Assembly (NCBI GenBank): GCA_017472735.1
Contig: JAFUOD010000007.1
Location: 248,001 to 312,000 of the forward strand
Direction: 5' to 3'
Length of the DNA stretch: 64,000 nucleotides
Origin: Oscillospiraceae bacterium
GTDB taxonomy: Bacteria; Bacillota; Clostridia; Oscillospirales; Ruminococcaceae
A model generated the notes under the pieces. The model ran no database searches. It was not told where the DNA came from and was given only the letters and a program-made list of their open reading frames with translations. The position numbers were made by a program, and so were the translations under genes. Below are positions 8,258 through 17,760 of the stretch, in pieces. How positions within the stretch are numbered: the stretch's first letter is position 1; each line of letters begins with the position of its first letter.

Positions 8258-9673
8258 TCAGTGAATGGTTTCAATCTTTATTATATTTGTGTTGCCGGCC
8301 TTGCCGTTAATCTGTCCGCCGGTAAGAACGACGTTGTCATCTTTTTTAAGATTAAATATTGATTTGACCTTGTTAAGTGCTGTGTAGAACATTACTTCGA
8401 CCGAGTTATGCTCCTCACACAAAACAGGTGTAACGCCCCAGCTAAGGTTAAGCTTGCGCCAAACTTTTTCGTTTGTGGTAGCACCCATAATATCAACAGG
8501 GCAACGGAAACGGCTGACCATTCTTGCAGTTTTTCCGCTTATAGAGTTAACAACGATTCCTTTTGCGTTAAGATCGATAGCCATTGAGCAGGTTGAATGC
8601 GAAATAGCATCAATATTGTTTTTGATCTTGAATTCGGTAGTTTTGAAGCGTTTGATGTAATCAATTTTTTTCTCGGTATATTGAGCAATCTCGACCATGT
8701 TCTTTAGTGCCTCAACAGGATATTTGCCCGAGGCGGTTTCGCCCGAGAGCATAATTGCAGATGTGCCGTCATAAACAGCATTAGCAACGTCCGAGAGCTC
8801 AGCGCGGGTGGGCCTGGGATTATGGATCATTGATTCAAGCATTTCGGTTGCCGTAATTACACGAATGCCCAAAAGGCGGCACTTGTTTATGAGATATTTC
8901 TGAATAGCAGGTACCTCAACAAATGGGATCTCAACGCCTAAATCGCCGCGTGCGATCATAATACCGTCGGCAATCTCGCATATCTCTTCGACATTATCCA
9001 CACCCGAACGATTCTCGATTTTTGCAATAACGTCAATATCCTTACCGCCGTTTTCATCGAGGAAGTTTCTGATTGCTTCAACGTCAGACTTTCTTGAAAC
9101 AAACGAGGCTGCAACAAAATCGACATCATTTTTAATGCCAAACAAAAGGTCAGCCTTGTCCTGCTCACTCAAAAAGTCGTGCATCATAACCTTGTTGGGA
9201 AAATGCATACTCTTTCTGTCCGAAAGCTCGCCACCGACAATTACCTTGCATTTAGCGTCAGAGCCATTTATCTCCAAAACCTCGAAAACTACAAGACCGT
9301 TATTAACGGTTACAGTGTCTCCAACTTTCAAATCATCAGTCAGATGAGCATAGCTGACACTGACGCGCGAATTATCGCCTATAACATCATTGGTAGTAAA
9401 AGTAAACTCATCGCCGTCGTTAAGCATAATCTTTTTGTTTTCAAAGGTTTTAATTCGATATTCGGGGCCTTTGGTATCAAGCATAACTGCAACAGGTAAA
9501 TTAAGCTTTTCCCTAACCTTTTTAATAAGATCGATTTTATTCTGATGTTCGTCATGAGTACCGTGCGAAAAATTAAGACGAGCAACGTTCATGCCCTCGA
9601 GGCACATTTTTGTAATAATCTCTTCATTTTCGCAAGCGGGACCGATCGTGCAAATAACCTTTGTTTTTCTCAT
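8258..9673 (-). CDS. pyk: Pyruvate kinase
   Basis: It converts phosphoenolpyruvate and ADP to pyruvate and ATP in glycolysis. The N terminus MRKTKVICTIGPA and the ARLNFSHG motif are canonical. The active-site region IAKIENRSGVDN holds the catalytic Lys. The signature DGIMIARGDLGVEIP and the downstream ATEMLESMIHNPRPTRAE are intact. Length 471 residues, so it lacks the extra C-terminal PEP-utiliser domain seen in some Bacilli. AGAAGGAA precedes the chosen ATG. Confidence 0.97.
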   Translation of the reverse strand: MRKTKVICTIGPACENEEIITKMCLEGMNVARLNFSHGTHDEHQNKIDLIKKVREKLNLPVAVMLDTKGPEYRIKTFENKKIMLNDGDEFTFTTNDVIGDNSRVSVSYAHLTDDLKVGDTVTVNNGLVVFEVLEINGSDAKCKVIVGGELSDRKSMHFPNKVMMHDFLSEQDKADLLFGIKNDVDFVAASFVSRKSDVEAIRNFLDENGGKDIDVIAKIENRSGVDNVEEICEIADGIMIARGDLGVEIPFVEVPAIQKYLINKCRLLGIRVITATEMLESMIHNPRPTRAELSDVANAVYDGTSAIMLSGETASGKYPVEALKNMVEIAQYTEKKIDYIKRFKTTEFKIKNNIDAISHSTCSMAIDLNAKGIVVNSISGKTARMVSRFRCPVDIMGATTNEKVWRKLNLSWGVTPVLCEEHNSVEVMFYTALNKVKSIFNLKKDDNVVLTGGQINGKAGNTNIIKIETIH

Positions 9674-9827
9674 GATTAAAAATTCCTTCTTTCGATATTG
9701 CAAACTTTCGATATTTCTATACTTATATCAGAAGTCAAAATTCACAAGTTATATTCTATCACAAATTAAGAAAAATTCAATCGCTTTAAGATAAATATTT
9801 AAAATTAACGCCAATCATTTTATAAAA

Positions 9828-9857
9828 AAACCGCCTTCCGATTTGGAAAGCGGTTTA
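9828..9857 (-). terminator. Terminator of the sugar-binding lipoprotein gene
   Basis: Stem AAACCGC(C/T)TTCC pairing with GGAAAGCGGTTT around an ATTTG loop, followed on the minus strand by a T-run. It ends the gene transcribed from 11.3 kb. Confidence 0.8.
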
Positions 9858-9866
9858 ATTTATGAA

Positions 9867-11315
9867 TTAGCTGTTGCTGGCAATATATTCATCGATCAAA
9901 GTATTCTGTTCTTCCATGTAATAGATAAAGGATTCAGTATACTGTTCCTTAAGCTGTGCCCAAGATGTAGGTGTAGCGGATCTTGCAACGCCGTCGCGGA
10001 AGCTGTTGTAAGCCGAGTTAAGGCTGTCGGTGAAGTTACCGTTGTAGTACAAGCTTACGTTGCGCTGTGCAAGCTCATAGCAGTGGTCACGCATTTCAAG
10101 CATTTCATCAGTCCACTTATAGGTTTCCTTAAGCTGCTTGCGGTCAATATCGATAACGGTGGGGTCGATGATCTTGAATCTTTCACATGCTGCCAAAAGT
10201 GCAACGCCTTCAGGATTCTCAGCACCTGTTACGATCATATAACCCTGAGGAATAGAAGTAAGGTAATAGTTACCGTCGCCGTTTTCATATCTGGGAAGCG
10301 GAACGAACATGAGCTCGCCAGCCTCGATATCGCCCCAAACTGCAGAGATTTCTTCTACAGTTCCGGTGAAGTTACCGATAACTTCAATATAGAACAAGCA
10401 AAGGCCTTCCTTAACACCTGAACCGGGAGTATGGCTGTTTCTGCCTGCCCAGTAGTTGGTGCCTTCATGGTAAGTGCAATCATTCTTTACAAGATCATAA
10501 AGAAGAGAGTTTGCAGCTTCGATAATAGGATCGTCAAGGTTAGAGTAGTAGTGGCCGTTTTCATCCTTACCTACAAGCTTCTTGCCTGTTGACTGCTGAA
10601 CCAAAGCGTCATTGAAGGAGTAACCGTCAAGAGCGTATCTGTTCTCATCAGGATCAGAGAAGTCCATGCACATGTTATAGAATACTTCCCAAGTCCATTC
10701 GTCGTTAGCATAAAGCTCTGCGGGGTCATCAAAGCCCCACTCGTCAATAACTCTTCTGTTGTAAGGTACAACATGACGGAAAGTAACGTCGGTTACGAAA
10801 GCAAAGTGAGTATCGCCCAAAGCAAAGTACTCAGCAGCTTCTGCCATACCCTGCCACAAAGGGTCAGAATAATCAACATAATCATCTACAGGCTGGAATG
10901 TGCCCTTGATGCATGCCATGGGGAAGGTAGCTTCGGAAGAAGAACCTGCGGGGAAGAAGTCGGGAGCAGTACCTGCCAAAATAAGGTTAGCAAGTGTATC
11001 ATATCTTTCAAAATAATCACACTCGATCCATTCGACTTCACAGCCGTATTTTTCAGTAAAGGTCCAGTAACCGGTGTTTACGATCTCAGCTTCAGAGTAG
11101 TTGTGGAAACCGTCAAACCAAGAACAATATTCAATTGTTGTGCCGGCAGCGATTGTAGCTTCGGCATCAGGCAAGGTGATACCTGCTGCTGCCAAAATTG
11201 CCTCAGAGTCTTCTGTCGAAAGAGTGAGCTTAACGATCTTGCGCTCATTCTTCTTACAACCTACTAAAGTGAAAATCATCAGAAGAGCCAAAGCAAGTGC
11301 AAGAATTTTTTTCAT
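9867..11315 (-). CDS. Extracellular solute-binding lipoprotein, ABC sugar type
   Basis: A 482-residue lipoprotein. It has a signal peptide with a lipobox ending LVGC (Cys20) and a body of the family 1 solute-binding fold: an extended N-terminal domain, a WTFTEKYGCEVEW segment, and Trp/Tyr-rich carbohydrate-binding loops. It would capture a sugar at the cell surface for an ABC importer. No permease or ATPase gene lies nearby, so it either works with a shared transporter or acts as a sensor. GGAGGCAATAAC precedes the ATG. It shares strand and location with the surface protein gene upstream, with a hairpin between them. Ligand unknown; nearby GH98 suggests host-type glycans (inference). Confidence 0.85.
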   Translation of the reverse strand: MKKILALALALLMIFTLVGCKKNERKIVKLTLSTEDSEAILAAAGITLPDAEATIAAGTTIEYCSWFDGFHNYSEAEIVNTGYWTFTEKYGCEVEWIECDYFERYDTLANLILAGTAPDFFPAGSSSEATFPMACIKGTFQPVDDYVDYSDPLWQGMAEAAEYFALGDTHFAFVTDVTFRHVVPYNRRVIDEWGFDDPAELYANDEWTWEVFYNMCMDFSDPDENRYALDGYSFNDALVQQSTGKKLVGKDENGHYYSNLDDPIIEAANSLLYDLVKNDCTYHEGTNYWAGRNSHTPGSGVKEGLCLFYIEVIGNFTGTVEEISAVWGDIEAGELMFVPLPRYENGDGNYYLTSIPQGYMIVTGAENPEGVALLAACERFKIIDPTVIDIDRKQLKETYKWTDEMLEMRDHCYELAQRNVSLYYNGNFTDSLNSAYNSFRDGVARSATPTSWAQLKEQYTESFIYYMEEQNTLIDEYIASNS

Positions 11316-11365
11316 GTTATTGCCTCCTATTTGAATATGCGATAGAAAAAAGCGCTCATATCGCC

Positions 11366-11385
11366 CATCCCGCATAAGCGGGATG
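11366..11385 (-). terminator. Hairpin between surface-protein and lipoprotein genes
   Basis: Perfect 8-bp repeat CATCCCGC/GCGGGATG with loop ATAA. No good T-run follows on the minus strand, so it may be an attenuator or RNA-stability element rather than a full terminator. Confidence 0.45.
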
Positions 11386-11429
11386 TTCGACGTGAGGCTA
11401 ATTTATATTGGAGAAAGGAAATGATTTAA

Positions 11430-12587
11430 TTATTTCTTTTTCTTCTTAAGAACTACGAGTACTACAGCCAAGATTACAACTACAACAGCAACAATAACTA
11501 CAACAGTAATAGTAGTCTTTGTAGATGCTTCCTTAGCAGCAGCTTCTGCAGCAGCCTTTTCTTCAGCTTCCTTAGCAGCAGCTTCCTCTGCTTCCTTAGC
11601 AGCAGCGTTTGCAGCAGTAGCAGCCTTGTGGAGATCCTTGATCTCGTTAATGATGGTCTTAAGTTCCTTAACCTTTTCGGTTACAGCAGGAAGACCGTTT
11701 CCTTCGGCTTCCATAGTGTCAACAGCAGCTACAGCAGCGTCATAAGCAGCCTTGATCTTGGTGATGTCATTGCCTGCAGCCTTAGCATCTTCCAAAGCAG
11801 TGTTTACAGTATCAATATGTACCTGGAAACCGGCCATTACGATATCGCCCTGCATAGCATCGATCTGAGCCTGGAGATCATCGTTAGCAGACATTACAGA
11901 GGTGAAGCCCAAAGCAGCCTTAGCAGCAACTACATCAACAGCAGCCTGTGCAGCATCAATAGCAGCCTGCAAAGCAGCAACGTCACCGCCTACAGCAGCC
12001 TTAGCAGCATCGATAGCAGCCTGTGCAGCATCAATATCGGGCTGAGCTTCAGCCAAAGCAACAACGTCGAGGTCTGCCAAAGAACCGTAATAAACGCCAA
12101 CATAGTCAAGTCTGGTGTTTGTAAGGTTTGTACCGTAAGAGGGACCCTTAATAGCCAATTCTTCAGCAGATGTAAGGCCGGCACCGTCGTAATCCTGGAA
12201 TACTAATTCAATGTAGTATTCGAAATCACCGGTGGTGAAACCTACGTTAGAAGCCTTGAACTGGTTAGAGCAAGTCTTTTCCATTGCGCCTGCAGCTTCG
12301 TCAGCGCCTAAAAGCCATACTCTGAAGTCGCCTTCGGAGTTGCCCTTGATATGTACAACAACGGTGTCGCCGTCGTTAACAGCCTGGGGAAGCTTGAGGG
12401 AGAAGATTGCGGTGTCGGGTGCCAATACTGAGTTGTCGCCCCAAGTAAGAGCATCAGCAGCAGTTCCGGTATAAGTACCGTAGTTATCTGTAGTCAAAGC
12501 GATTTCTACTTCATCAGCAGCAAATACAGTGACGGACATTGACAGTACTAAAGCAACTGCCAAAAGAACTGATAACAGTTTTTTCAT
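11430..12587 (-). CDS. Secreted, membrane-anchored alanine-rich surface protein
   Basis: 385 residues that I cannot assign to a named family. In order: a cleavable signal peptide ending VFAAD; a globular N-terminal region of about 150 residues rich in Gly, Asp and aromatic residues; a central run of Ala-rich, coiled-coil-like repeats (variants of DAAQAAIDAAKAAV); a charged AKEAEEAAAKE helix; a C-terminal transmembrane segment of Val/Ile/Leu; and a KKKKK tail. No sortase motif is seen, so anchoring is by the C-terminal helix. The ribosome site is GGAGGATTTATT. It diverges from the AraC regulator with a palindrome in between, which suggests joint control. Confidence 0.75.
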   Translation of the reverse strand: MKKLLSVLLAVALVLSMSVTVFAADEVEIALTTDNYGTYTGTAADALTWGDNSVLAPDTAIFSLKLPQAVNDGDTVVVHIKGNSEGDFRVWLLGADEAAGAMEKTCSNQFKASNVGFTTGDFEYYIELVFQDYDGAGLTSAEELAIKGPSYGTNLTNTRLDYVGVYYGSLADLDVVALAEAQPDIDAAQAAIDAAKAAVGGDVAALQAAIDAAQAAVDVVAAKAALGFTSVMSANDDLQAQIDAMQGDIVMAGFQVHIDTVNTALEDAKAAGNDITKIKAAYDAAVAAVDTMEAEGNGLPAVTEKVKELKTIINEIKDLHKAATAANAAAKEAEEAAAKEAEEKAAAEAAAKEASTKTTITVVVIVAVVVVILAVVLVVLKKKKK

Positions 12588-12623
12588 AATAAATCCTCCA
12601 AGATATAAAATTTATTCAGTTTT

Positions 12624-12647
12624 ATGCGTTTAAGACAAAAAACGCAT
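12624..12647. promoter_or_regulatory. Palindrome in divergent region, candidate operator
   Basis: Perfect 8-bp inverted repeat ATGCGTTT/AAACGCAT separated by 8 bases, between the divergent surface-protein gene and the AraC gene. Size and position fit a regulator-binding site. Binding by the adjacent AraC protein is inference; a weak RNA hairpin is the alternative. Confidence 0.45.
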
Positions 12648-12655
12648 TTAACTAC

Positions 12656-12685
12656 TTGTATTTTACTACAGATTTGTGCTATAAT
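12656..12685 (+). promoter_or_regulatory. Promoter of the AraC-family gene
   Basis: A -35 box TTGTAT and a -10 box TATAAT separated by 18 bases, about 50 bases before the AraC start codon. The same -35 sequence precedes the GH98 gene. Confidence 0.55.
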
Positions 12686-12738
12686 CATTGCAGTTTCGAT
12701 AATATTTATTGCGTGAAATCGGTAAATGAGGTAGAAAT

Positions 12739-13590
12739 ATGGTAAACGAAGTATATCATCCTTTTGAAAGTTCTGTAATATGCTACAGTGAAAAAAGTGT
12801 AATCAGCGCTCCCCCGCTTGACCCTCACCCTTTTCACAGACACAACGCATATGAAATATATTATTTCATGTCCGGAAATGTGAACTTATACATTGAACAG
12901 CAATGCTACAATCTTCGCCCGGGCGATCTCGTTATCATAAGTCCCGAGCAACTTCACCGTGTTGTATATTTGGATTATCAGGTTTACGAAAGAACAATTA
13001 TTAACATAAAACACGAATATGTTGAAAAGCTTTCGAGTGACAGTACAGATTTGACGAAATGCTTTAACTTTAATAACGTTGATGACTTTAAACACATTCA
13101 CTTAAACCGTGAAAGCCGTGAAGAATATACATCTTTAGTAAATAAGTACAAAGAATTCCGCGAGGCTGCTGATTATGGATATGATCTGAAAGCAGACTAT
13201 GAGCTTACAAACATATTAATATTTATAAACAAGTTATTTGAAAATGCTGAACTGTCTCATAAAGAAAACGTTATGCCCGAGCTTATTAAAAATGTAATGG
13301 ATTATGTACAGTCGCATCTTGCAGAAACGATTACATTGGAAATGCTGGCAAACGAATTCTATTTAAGCGGCAAATACATAAGCAGCCAGTTTAAGCAGCA
13401 CACCGGTTTAACTTTAAGGACATACATTCTCGACCAGCGAATTGCATTTGCAAAAAGGCTTTTGCAAAGCGGCGCCAATGTTTCGGAGGCTTGCTATCGC
13501 TCCGGATTTTCTGATTATGCAAACTTTATAAGAACCTTTACGAATTTAGTAGGCATTTCGCCCGGGAAATTCGCTCGTGAAAACAAATAA
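12739..13590 (+). CDS. AraC-family transcriptional regulator
   Basis: 283 residues: an N-terminal cupin-like sugar-sensing domain (HPFHRHNAYEIYYF, then LRPGDLVIISPEQLH, residues about 28-75) and a C-terminal double helix-turn-helix. The latter contains LEMLANEFYLSGKYISSQFKQ and ends with the typical ACYRSGFSDYANFIRTF...GISPGKFA signature. Such regulators usually activate neighbouring glycan-use genes. It lies between the divergent surface/lipoprotein genes and the GH98-MBOAT-SGNH genes, so control of both is a reasonable inference. It ends at its own terminator. Confidence 0.92.
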   Translation: MVNEVYHPFESSVICYSEKSVISAPPLDPHPFHRHNAYEIYYFMSGNVNLYIEQQCYNLRPGDLVIISPEQLHRVVYLDYQVYERTIINIKHEYVEKLSSDSTDLTKCFNFNNVDDFKHIHLNRESREEYTSLVNKYKEFREAADYGYDLKADYELTNILIFINKLFENAELSHKENVMPELIKNVMDYVQSHLAETITLEMLANEFYLSGKYISSQFKQHTGLTLRTYILDQRIAFAKRLLQSGANVSEACYRSGFSDYANFIRTFTNLVGISPGKFARENK

Positions 13591-13597
13591 GTTTTTT

Positions 13598-13629
13598 GAC
13601 TCTTGCGTTTTACTCGCAGGAGTCTTTTT
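13598..13629 (+). terminator. Terminator after the AraC gene
   Basis: Stem GACTCTTGCG pairing with CGCAGGAGTC (one G-T pair) and a 7-base loop, followed by TTTTTA. Well placed 7 bases after the stop codon. Confidence 0.8.
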
Positions 13630-13695
13630 ATTTTGTAATTCTTTGCGATATGTCGAAAAATTATTGCATAAAGTAAAATATACATATTTGATACA

Positions 13696-13724
13696 TTGTA
13701 TTTTAAGCAATAACAAGTTATAAT
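13696..13724 (+). promoter_or_regulatory. Promoter of the GH98 gene
   Basis: TTGTAT at -35 and TATAAT at -10 with 17-base spacing, about 36 bases before the start codon. The flanking A/T-rich segment begins TTGC and ends GCAA as an imperfect palindrome that could be a regulator site. Confidence 0.6.
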
Positions 13725-13760
13725 CGTACCATAATATGCTTTGAAATTTAGGAGGTTATT

Positions 13761-16163
13761 ATGAAGCTTAAAAGACTATTTTCAGGCATTATTTGCGCGG
13801 CACTTATGCTTTGCTTAGCGGTCCTACCGCCTTTTAGCACTGTTATCAGCGCCGATGCAGATGTTGCTGATGTAATTGACCCATTGAGCGGTGTTTTATC
13901 TGACGGAACAATGAGACGCCCCTTGGGTCCCGATTCGCCAATGTATATTGTACACGTTGACACTTGGGTAACACCCGACCCTGAGGCAGTTATTGCACTT
14001 ATTCCCGAGGAAATAAGACCTTATGTTGTATTTAACATTTCGCTCTCTGTCAGTTGTGATGAAGTAGCTCAGAAATTCTTGGTTGTACAGTACGGATATG
14101 AAACAGCTAAATCATGGTTAAGAGTTCTTGCCGAAAACAACTGCTGGGCAATGATTCAGCCTGCCAGCGGCGGCCTCTGCCACTTCCCCGATTACGGAAC
14201 TGATGTTGACCTTGAAAACACTCTTTACGGTGAATTTTTCAGAGAATACCCTAACTTCTTGGGCTTTAACTACTGCGAACAGTTTTGGGGCTTTGACGGG
14301 ACACAGTTCCCCTTTGCGCCCTCTGCACAGGACAGATACCGTCACTTCGCTAACCTCTTGGAACTTACAAATAAGTACGGCGGATATCTTACGGTAAGCT
14401 GGTGCGCTAACCAGTGGAGCCCGGGAATCAGCCCCATTGCAATGCTTAAGGAAATCCCCGAATGGGAAGAAGCCTGCCTTAACTATTCCGAAAACTTCAT
14501 TCTGTGCGAAAAATACACACAGCTCAGCTATATCAGAGATACTGAGAGCCTTGTATTCGGCATCTGGCTTTCGGGCTATTGCGGTAACTTCGGTATAAGA
14601 TATGACGAAACAGGATGGACGGGAGGAACAAGCGATGACTATACAATGTCTACCGGTCTTCCTATCTATTTTGAAAGAATGGTATTAAACGGTGCAACCG
14701 TTATTGACGGACCTGAGCTTACACCTGTTGACTGTATTTTAGAGGGTGATGCCGCCGAAACCGAGGACGGTTACATTACAAGAACCTGGTATACGACCAG
14801 CGCTTTTGATAACGTAGCTATGGACTCGTTTAAAAAGATCGTTGACGGAACTTTCAGAATTCCTACTCGCGAAGAAGTTATTGATCGCACAAAGGTAATT
14901 CTGGTAAACGATGTCGAAGTCGGTGATATAGACAACAAATATTCAACTCCTGTTGATTTGTTTAAAGGACTTTATCAAACCGAGAACGACGGCGGGTTGA
15001 AAGATAATCATGACCTTTACAAGAGTACCGGCCGTTATCCTACAATTCCTATGTGCCATGATTTAAGCGACGATTTGTCTTATGATTTCGACCTTGTCGT
15101 ATACAAATCCAAATATAAGCAGACTTGGACTAACGTTAATGAAAAGGTTGAAGAATTCAATGAGCTCTTCCCGGAAGAATATACCGGCGATTTATATGCG
15201 GCTCATTATGATAATGTATGGGTCACCTACAATCCATACAAAGCAAACCAGACAGCTACCGGTCTTATTCCCTTGCAGTATAACACCTGCGAGAGCATGG
15301 AGCTTACATACTCAAGATACACAACAGGTCTCGTTAACGAATATGCCGATAAGATCACCTTCTATTTGAACAACTACGATGACAACAACCTGTTAAAAGC
15401 TCGAGAAGATGTCATTGTTATTAACGGTGCTACCGAGGAACCTACTGTAACTTATACCGACAGAGGTATAAGCACACTTAAGGCAAAAGTAACATCGACA
15501 TGGGAAAACGGCGTGTTTACCGTAACAGTAAACCACAACGGTCCTATCGACATTGAAATCAATTGTAAGGGCTCGGCAACCGGTCGCTCGACAGATTATA
15601 ATGAAGCTTCTTTGGTTGTTCCCGCTCCCTCAAACGATTATTACGGCACTTTGCAGCACGAGGTTGAATACTTCGAATATACCGGAATTGACCAGATAGT
15701 TAAAAATGCATCAAGAGCAGGAATCGACAACTATACCGCTTTAGGCTATACTGTCGTGGGCAATTCGGATGCTAAACTTAAAGAAACCGTAAACATTTTA
15801 ACTCCGGGCGTATATACACTATCGCTCAGATACACAAGTGAAGCTGATGTTAGCGGCGTAAACGTTTATGTAAACGGCAAAAAGGTAAGCATGCCTTCAA
15901 TGTCTGCCTCCCTTGCACTTGATGAATGGATGACTGTTTCTTCTGACGTTAAGCTTAAAGAGGGCGAAAACGTCGTTGAAATCAGAACCAAGGGCGGAGC
16001 AAAATCTCCTATCTATCTTGATAACTTCACTTTAACTGCTGTAAGCCACGGCAGCTCTTCAGCGGGCAGCGGAACGGCACTTTATTACGTCATCGGTGCT
16101 GCTGCAATTGTTATTGTTGCAGTTTGTGCAGTTGCAATAATCAAATCGCTTAAGAAGAAATAA
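13761..16163 (+). CDS. GH98-like endo-galactosidase, membrane-anchored
   Basis: 800 residues. A signal peptide (about 1-31) is followed by a catalytic domain resembling glycoside hydrolase family 98, whose characterised members cut blood-group A/B glycans at beta-galactosidic bonds. Matching segments are RRPLGPDSPMYIVHVDTW, EEIRPYVVFNISLS and FNYCEQFWG; Glu173 in the last is the likely catalytic acid. GIRYDETGW and IDGPEL fall where the other active-site acids are expected. A C-terminal jelly-roll region (about 630-760) looks like a carbohydrate-binding module. A final transmembrane helix and KSLKKK tail tether it to the membrane. AGGAGG precedes the ATG. The family call rests on recalled motifs; exact specificity is unknown. 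Confidence 0.82.
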   Translation: MKLKRLFSGIICAALMLCLAVLPPFSTVISADADVADVIDPLSGVLSDGTMRRPLGPDSPMYIVHVDTWVTPDPEAVIALIPEEIRPYVVFNISLSVSCDEVAQKFLVVQYGYETAKSWLRVLAENNCWAMIQPASGGLCHFPDYGTDVDLENTLYGEFFREYPNFLGFNYCEQFWGFDGTQFPFAPSAQDRYRHFANLLELTNKYGGYLTVSWCANQWSPGISPIAMLKEIPEWEEACLNYSENFILCEKYTQLSYIRDTESLVFGIWLSGYCGNFGIRYDETGWTGGTSDDYTMSTGLPIYFERMVLNGATVIDGPELTPVDCILEGDAAETEDGYITRTWYTTSAFDNVAMDSFKKIVDGTFRIPTREEVIDRTKVILVNDVEVGDIDNKYSTPVDLFKGLYQTENDGGLKDNHDLYKSTGRYPTIPMCHDLSDDLSYDFDLVVYKSKYKQTWTNVNEKVEEFNELFPEEYTGDLYAAHYDNVWVTYNPYKANQTATGLIPLQYNTCESMELTYSRYTTGLVNEYADKITFYLNNYDDNNLLKAREDVIVINGATEEPTVTYTDRGISTLKAKVTSTWENGVFTVTVNHNGPIDIEINCKGSATGRSTDYNEASLVVPAPSNDYYGTLQHEVEYFEYTGIDQIVKNASRAGIDNYTALGYTVVGNSDAKLKETVNILTPGVYTLSLRYTSEADVSGVNVYVNGKKVSMPSMSASLALDEWMTVSSDVKLKEGENVVEIRTKGGAKSPIYLDNFTLTAVSHGSSSAGSGTALYYVIGAAAIVIVAVCAVAIIKSLKKK

Positions 16164-16180
16164 CTTTATGTGCCAGCGTG

Positions 16181-16211
16181 ATAAAAGCCAAGAATGATTC
16201 TTGGCTTTTAT
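16181..16211 (+). terminator. Terminator after the GH98 gene
   Basis: Perfect 14-bp stem with a TGA loop ending in CTTTTAT. It separates GH98 from the MBOAT gene, so the latter needs readthrough or its own promoter in the short gap that follows. Confidence 0.85.
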
Positions 16212-16250
16212 CCTAACAAAATACTTGAACACTTTACTACGGAGAAAAAT

Positions 16251-17747
16251 ATGCTCTTTAACTCATTAGAATTTTTGATATTCTTCCCTATCGTTTTGGT
16301 GATATATTTTATTATCCCCACAAAAATCAAATACTTGTGGCTGCTTGCGGCAAGCTATTACTTCTATATGTGCTGGAACGCAAAATATGCTCTTTTAATG
16401 CTGTTTTCGACAGCGTGTACATATGCAGGCGGTTTGTTGATTGAATTTGTTAAAAACCGCAACTGGACTGATAAAAAGAAGACAACAGTTAAAAAACTCG
16501 GCGTTGCTTTCGTAATCATTTCCAACCTTGCGGTGCTTGGATATTTTAAATATACCAATTTTCTCATCGAATCATTAGAGTCGCTGTTTGCTATGATGAG
16601 TATTGAATTGAATATACCCGCTGTTGATGTTTTGCTTCCTGTCGGCATTTCATTCTACACTTTCCAGGCATTAAGCTATACTATTGATGTTTACAGAGAC
16701 GATATTTACGCTGAGAAAAACTTCTTTAGATATGCTTTGTTCGTCTCCTTCTTCCCTCAGCTTGTAGCAGGACCTATTGAACGCTCGAAAAACCTCTTAA
16801 AGCAGCTTGCCGTGCCTAAGAAATTTTCTTACGTTAAGGCAAGAGACGGTTTGTTTTTGATGGTATGGGGCTTCTTCTTGAAAATTGTTGTTGCCGACAG
16901 AATTGCAATGTTTGTTGACACTGTTTACGGCGACTATCAGAGATTCCCCGGCTGGTATATTATAATTGCTACAATTTTGTTTGCTGTGCAGATTTACTGC
17001 GACTTCTACGGTTACTCGACCATTGCGATGGGTGCTTCGGGTATACTTGGCATTGACCTTATGGAAAACTTCGATGCGCCTTACCTTTCTGTAACGGTCG
17101 CAGAATTCTGGCGCAAGTGGCACATTTCGCTCACCTCTTGGTTTAAAGATTATTTATACATACCGCTGGGCGGCTCTCGCAAAGGTGTTGTAAGAAAGTA
17201 TTTGAACAAGCTTATCGTATTTTTAGTAAGCGGTTTGTGGCACGGTGCTAACTTTACATTTGTTATCTGGGGCGCGCTTAACGGTGTTTATCAGGTTATA
17301 GGTGAAATGCTTATGCCATTAAGAGAAAAGATCTGCAAGGTGCTTCACATAAGCCGCAAGTTCTTCTTGCTTAGATTTGTTCAGATGCTTATTACATTTG
17401 CGCTTGTTGACTTTGCATGGATATTCTTCAGAGCGCCGACATTAGAGGCTTCGTTTGAAATGATTGGCAGCATATTTACCGCTGACAACTTCTCAATATT
17501 TGCAAACGGCGGACTTTTCCAGTGCGGACTTAACGAAAAGAACTTTATTTTAATGCTTGTTTGCATTGTGATTCTATTGATTGCAGATACATTCAAACAC
17601 TTTGGCATTAGCGTAAGATATTACATTCAAAAGGTACCTTACCCAGTTAGATGTGCCGCACTTATTATTGCAATATGCTTTATTTTAGTATTTGGTATTT
17701 GGGGCTCGGGTTACGATGCCGCAAACTTCATTTACTTCCAGTTCTAA
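16251..17747 (+). CDS. MBOAT-family membrane O-acyltransferase (AlgI/DltB type)
   Basis: 498 residues with about ten hydrophobic segments. The family core is clear: DVLLPVGISFYTFQ, FFPQLVAGPIER, the conserved WRKWHISLTSWFKDY stretch (His291) and the catalytic His331 in SGLWHGANFTF. Such proteins pass acyl groups across the membrane to modify extracellular polymers such as teichoic acid or exopolysaccharide. GGAGAAAAAT precedes the chosen ATG. It is followed 13 bases later by an SGNH protein, the standard partner. The acceptor polymer is unknown. Confidence 0.93.
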   Translation: MLFNSLEFLIFFPIVLVIYFIIPTKIKYLWLLAASYYFYMCWNAKYALLMLFSTACTYAGGLLIEFVKNRNWTDKKKTTVKKLGVAFVIISNLAVLGYFKYTNFLIESLESLFAMMSIELNIPAVDVLLPVGISFYTFQALSYTIDVYRDDIYAEKNFFRYALFVSFFPQLVAGPIERSKNLLKQLAVPKKFSYVKARDGLFLMVWGFFLKIVVADRIAMFVDTVYGDYQRFPGWYIIIATILFAVQIYCDFYGYSTIAMGASGILGIDLMENFDAPYLSVTVAEFWRKWHISLTSWFKDYLYIPLGGSRKGVVRKYLNKLIVFLVSGLWHGANFTFVIWGALNGVYQVIGEMLMPLREKICKVLHISRKFFLLRFVQMLITFALVDFAWIFFRAPTLEASFEMIGSIFTADNFSIFANGGLFQCGLNEKNFILMLVCIVILLIADTFKHFGISVRYYIQKVPYPVRCAALIIAICFILVFGIWGSGYDAANFIYFQF

Positions 17748-17760
17748 AGGAGGCGTGAAT

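Noticed and set aside
9843-10421. 192-codon open frame on plus
   Set aside because: Antisense to the sugar-binding lipoprotein gene; no motif or ribosome site.
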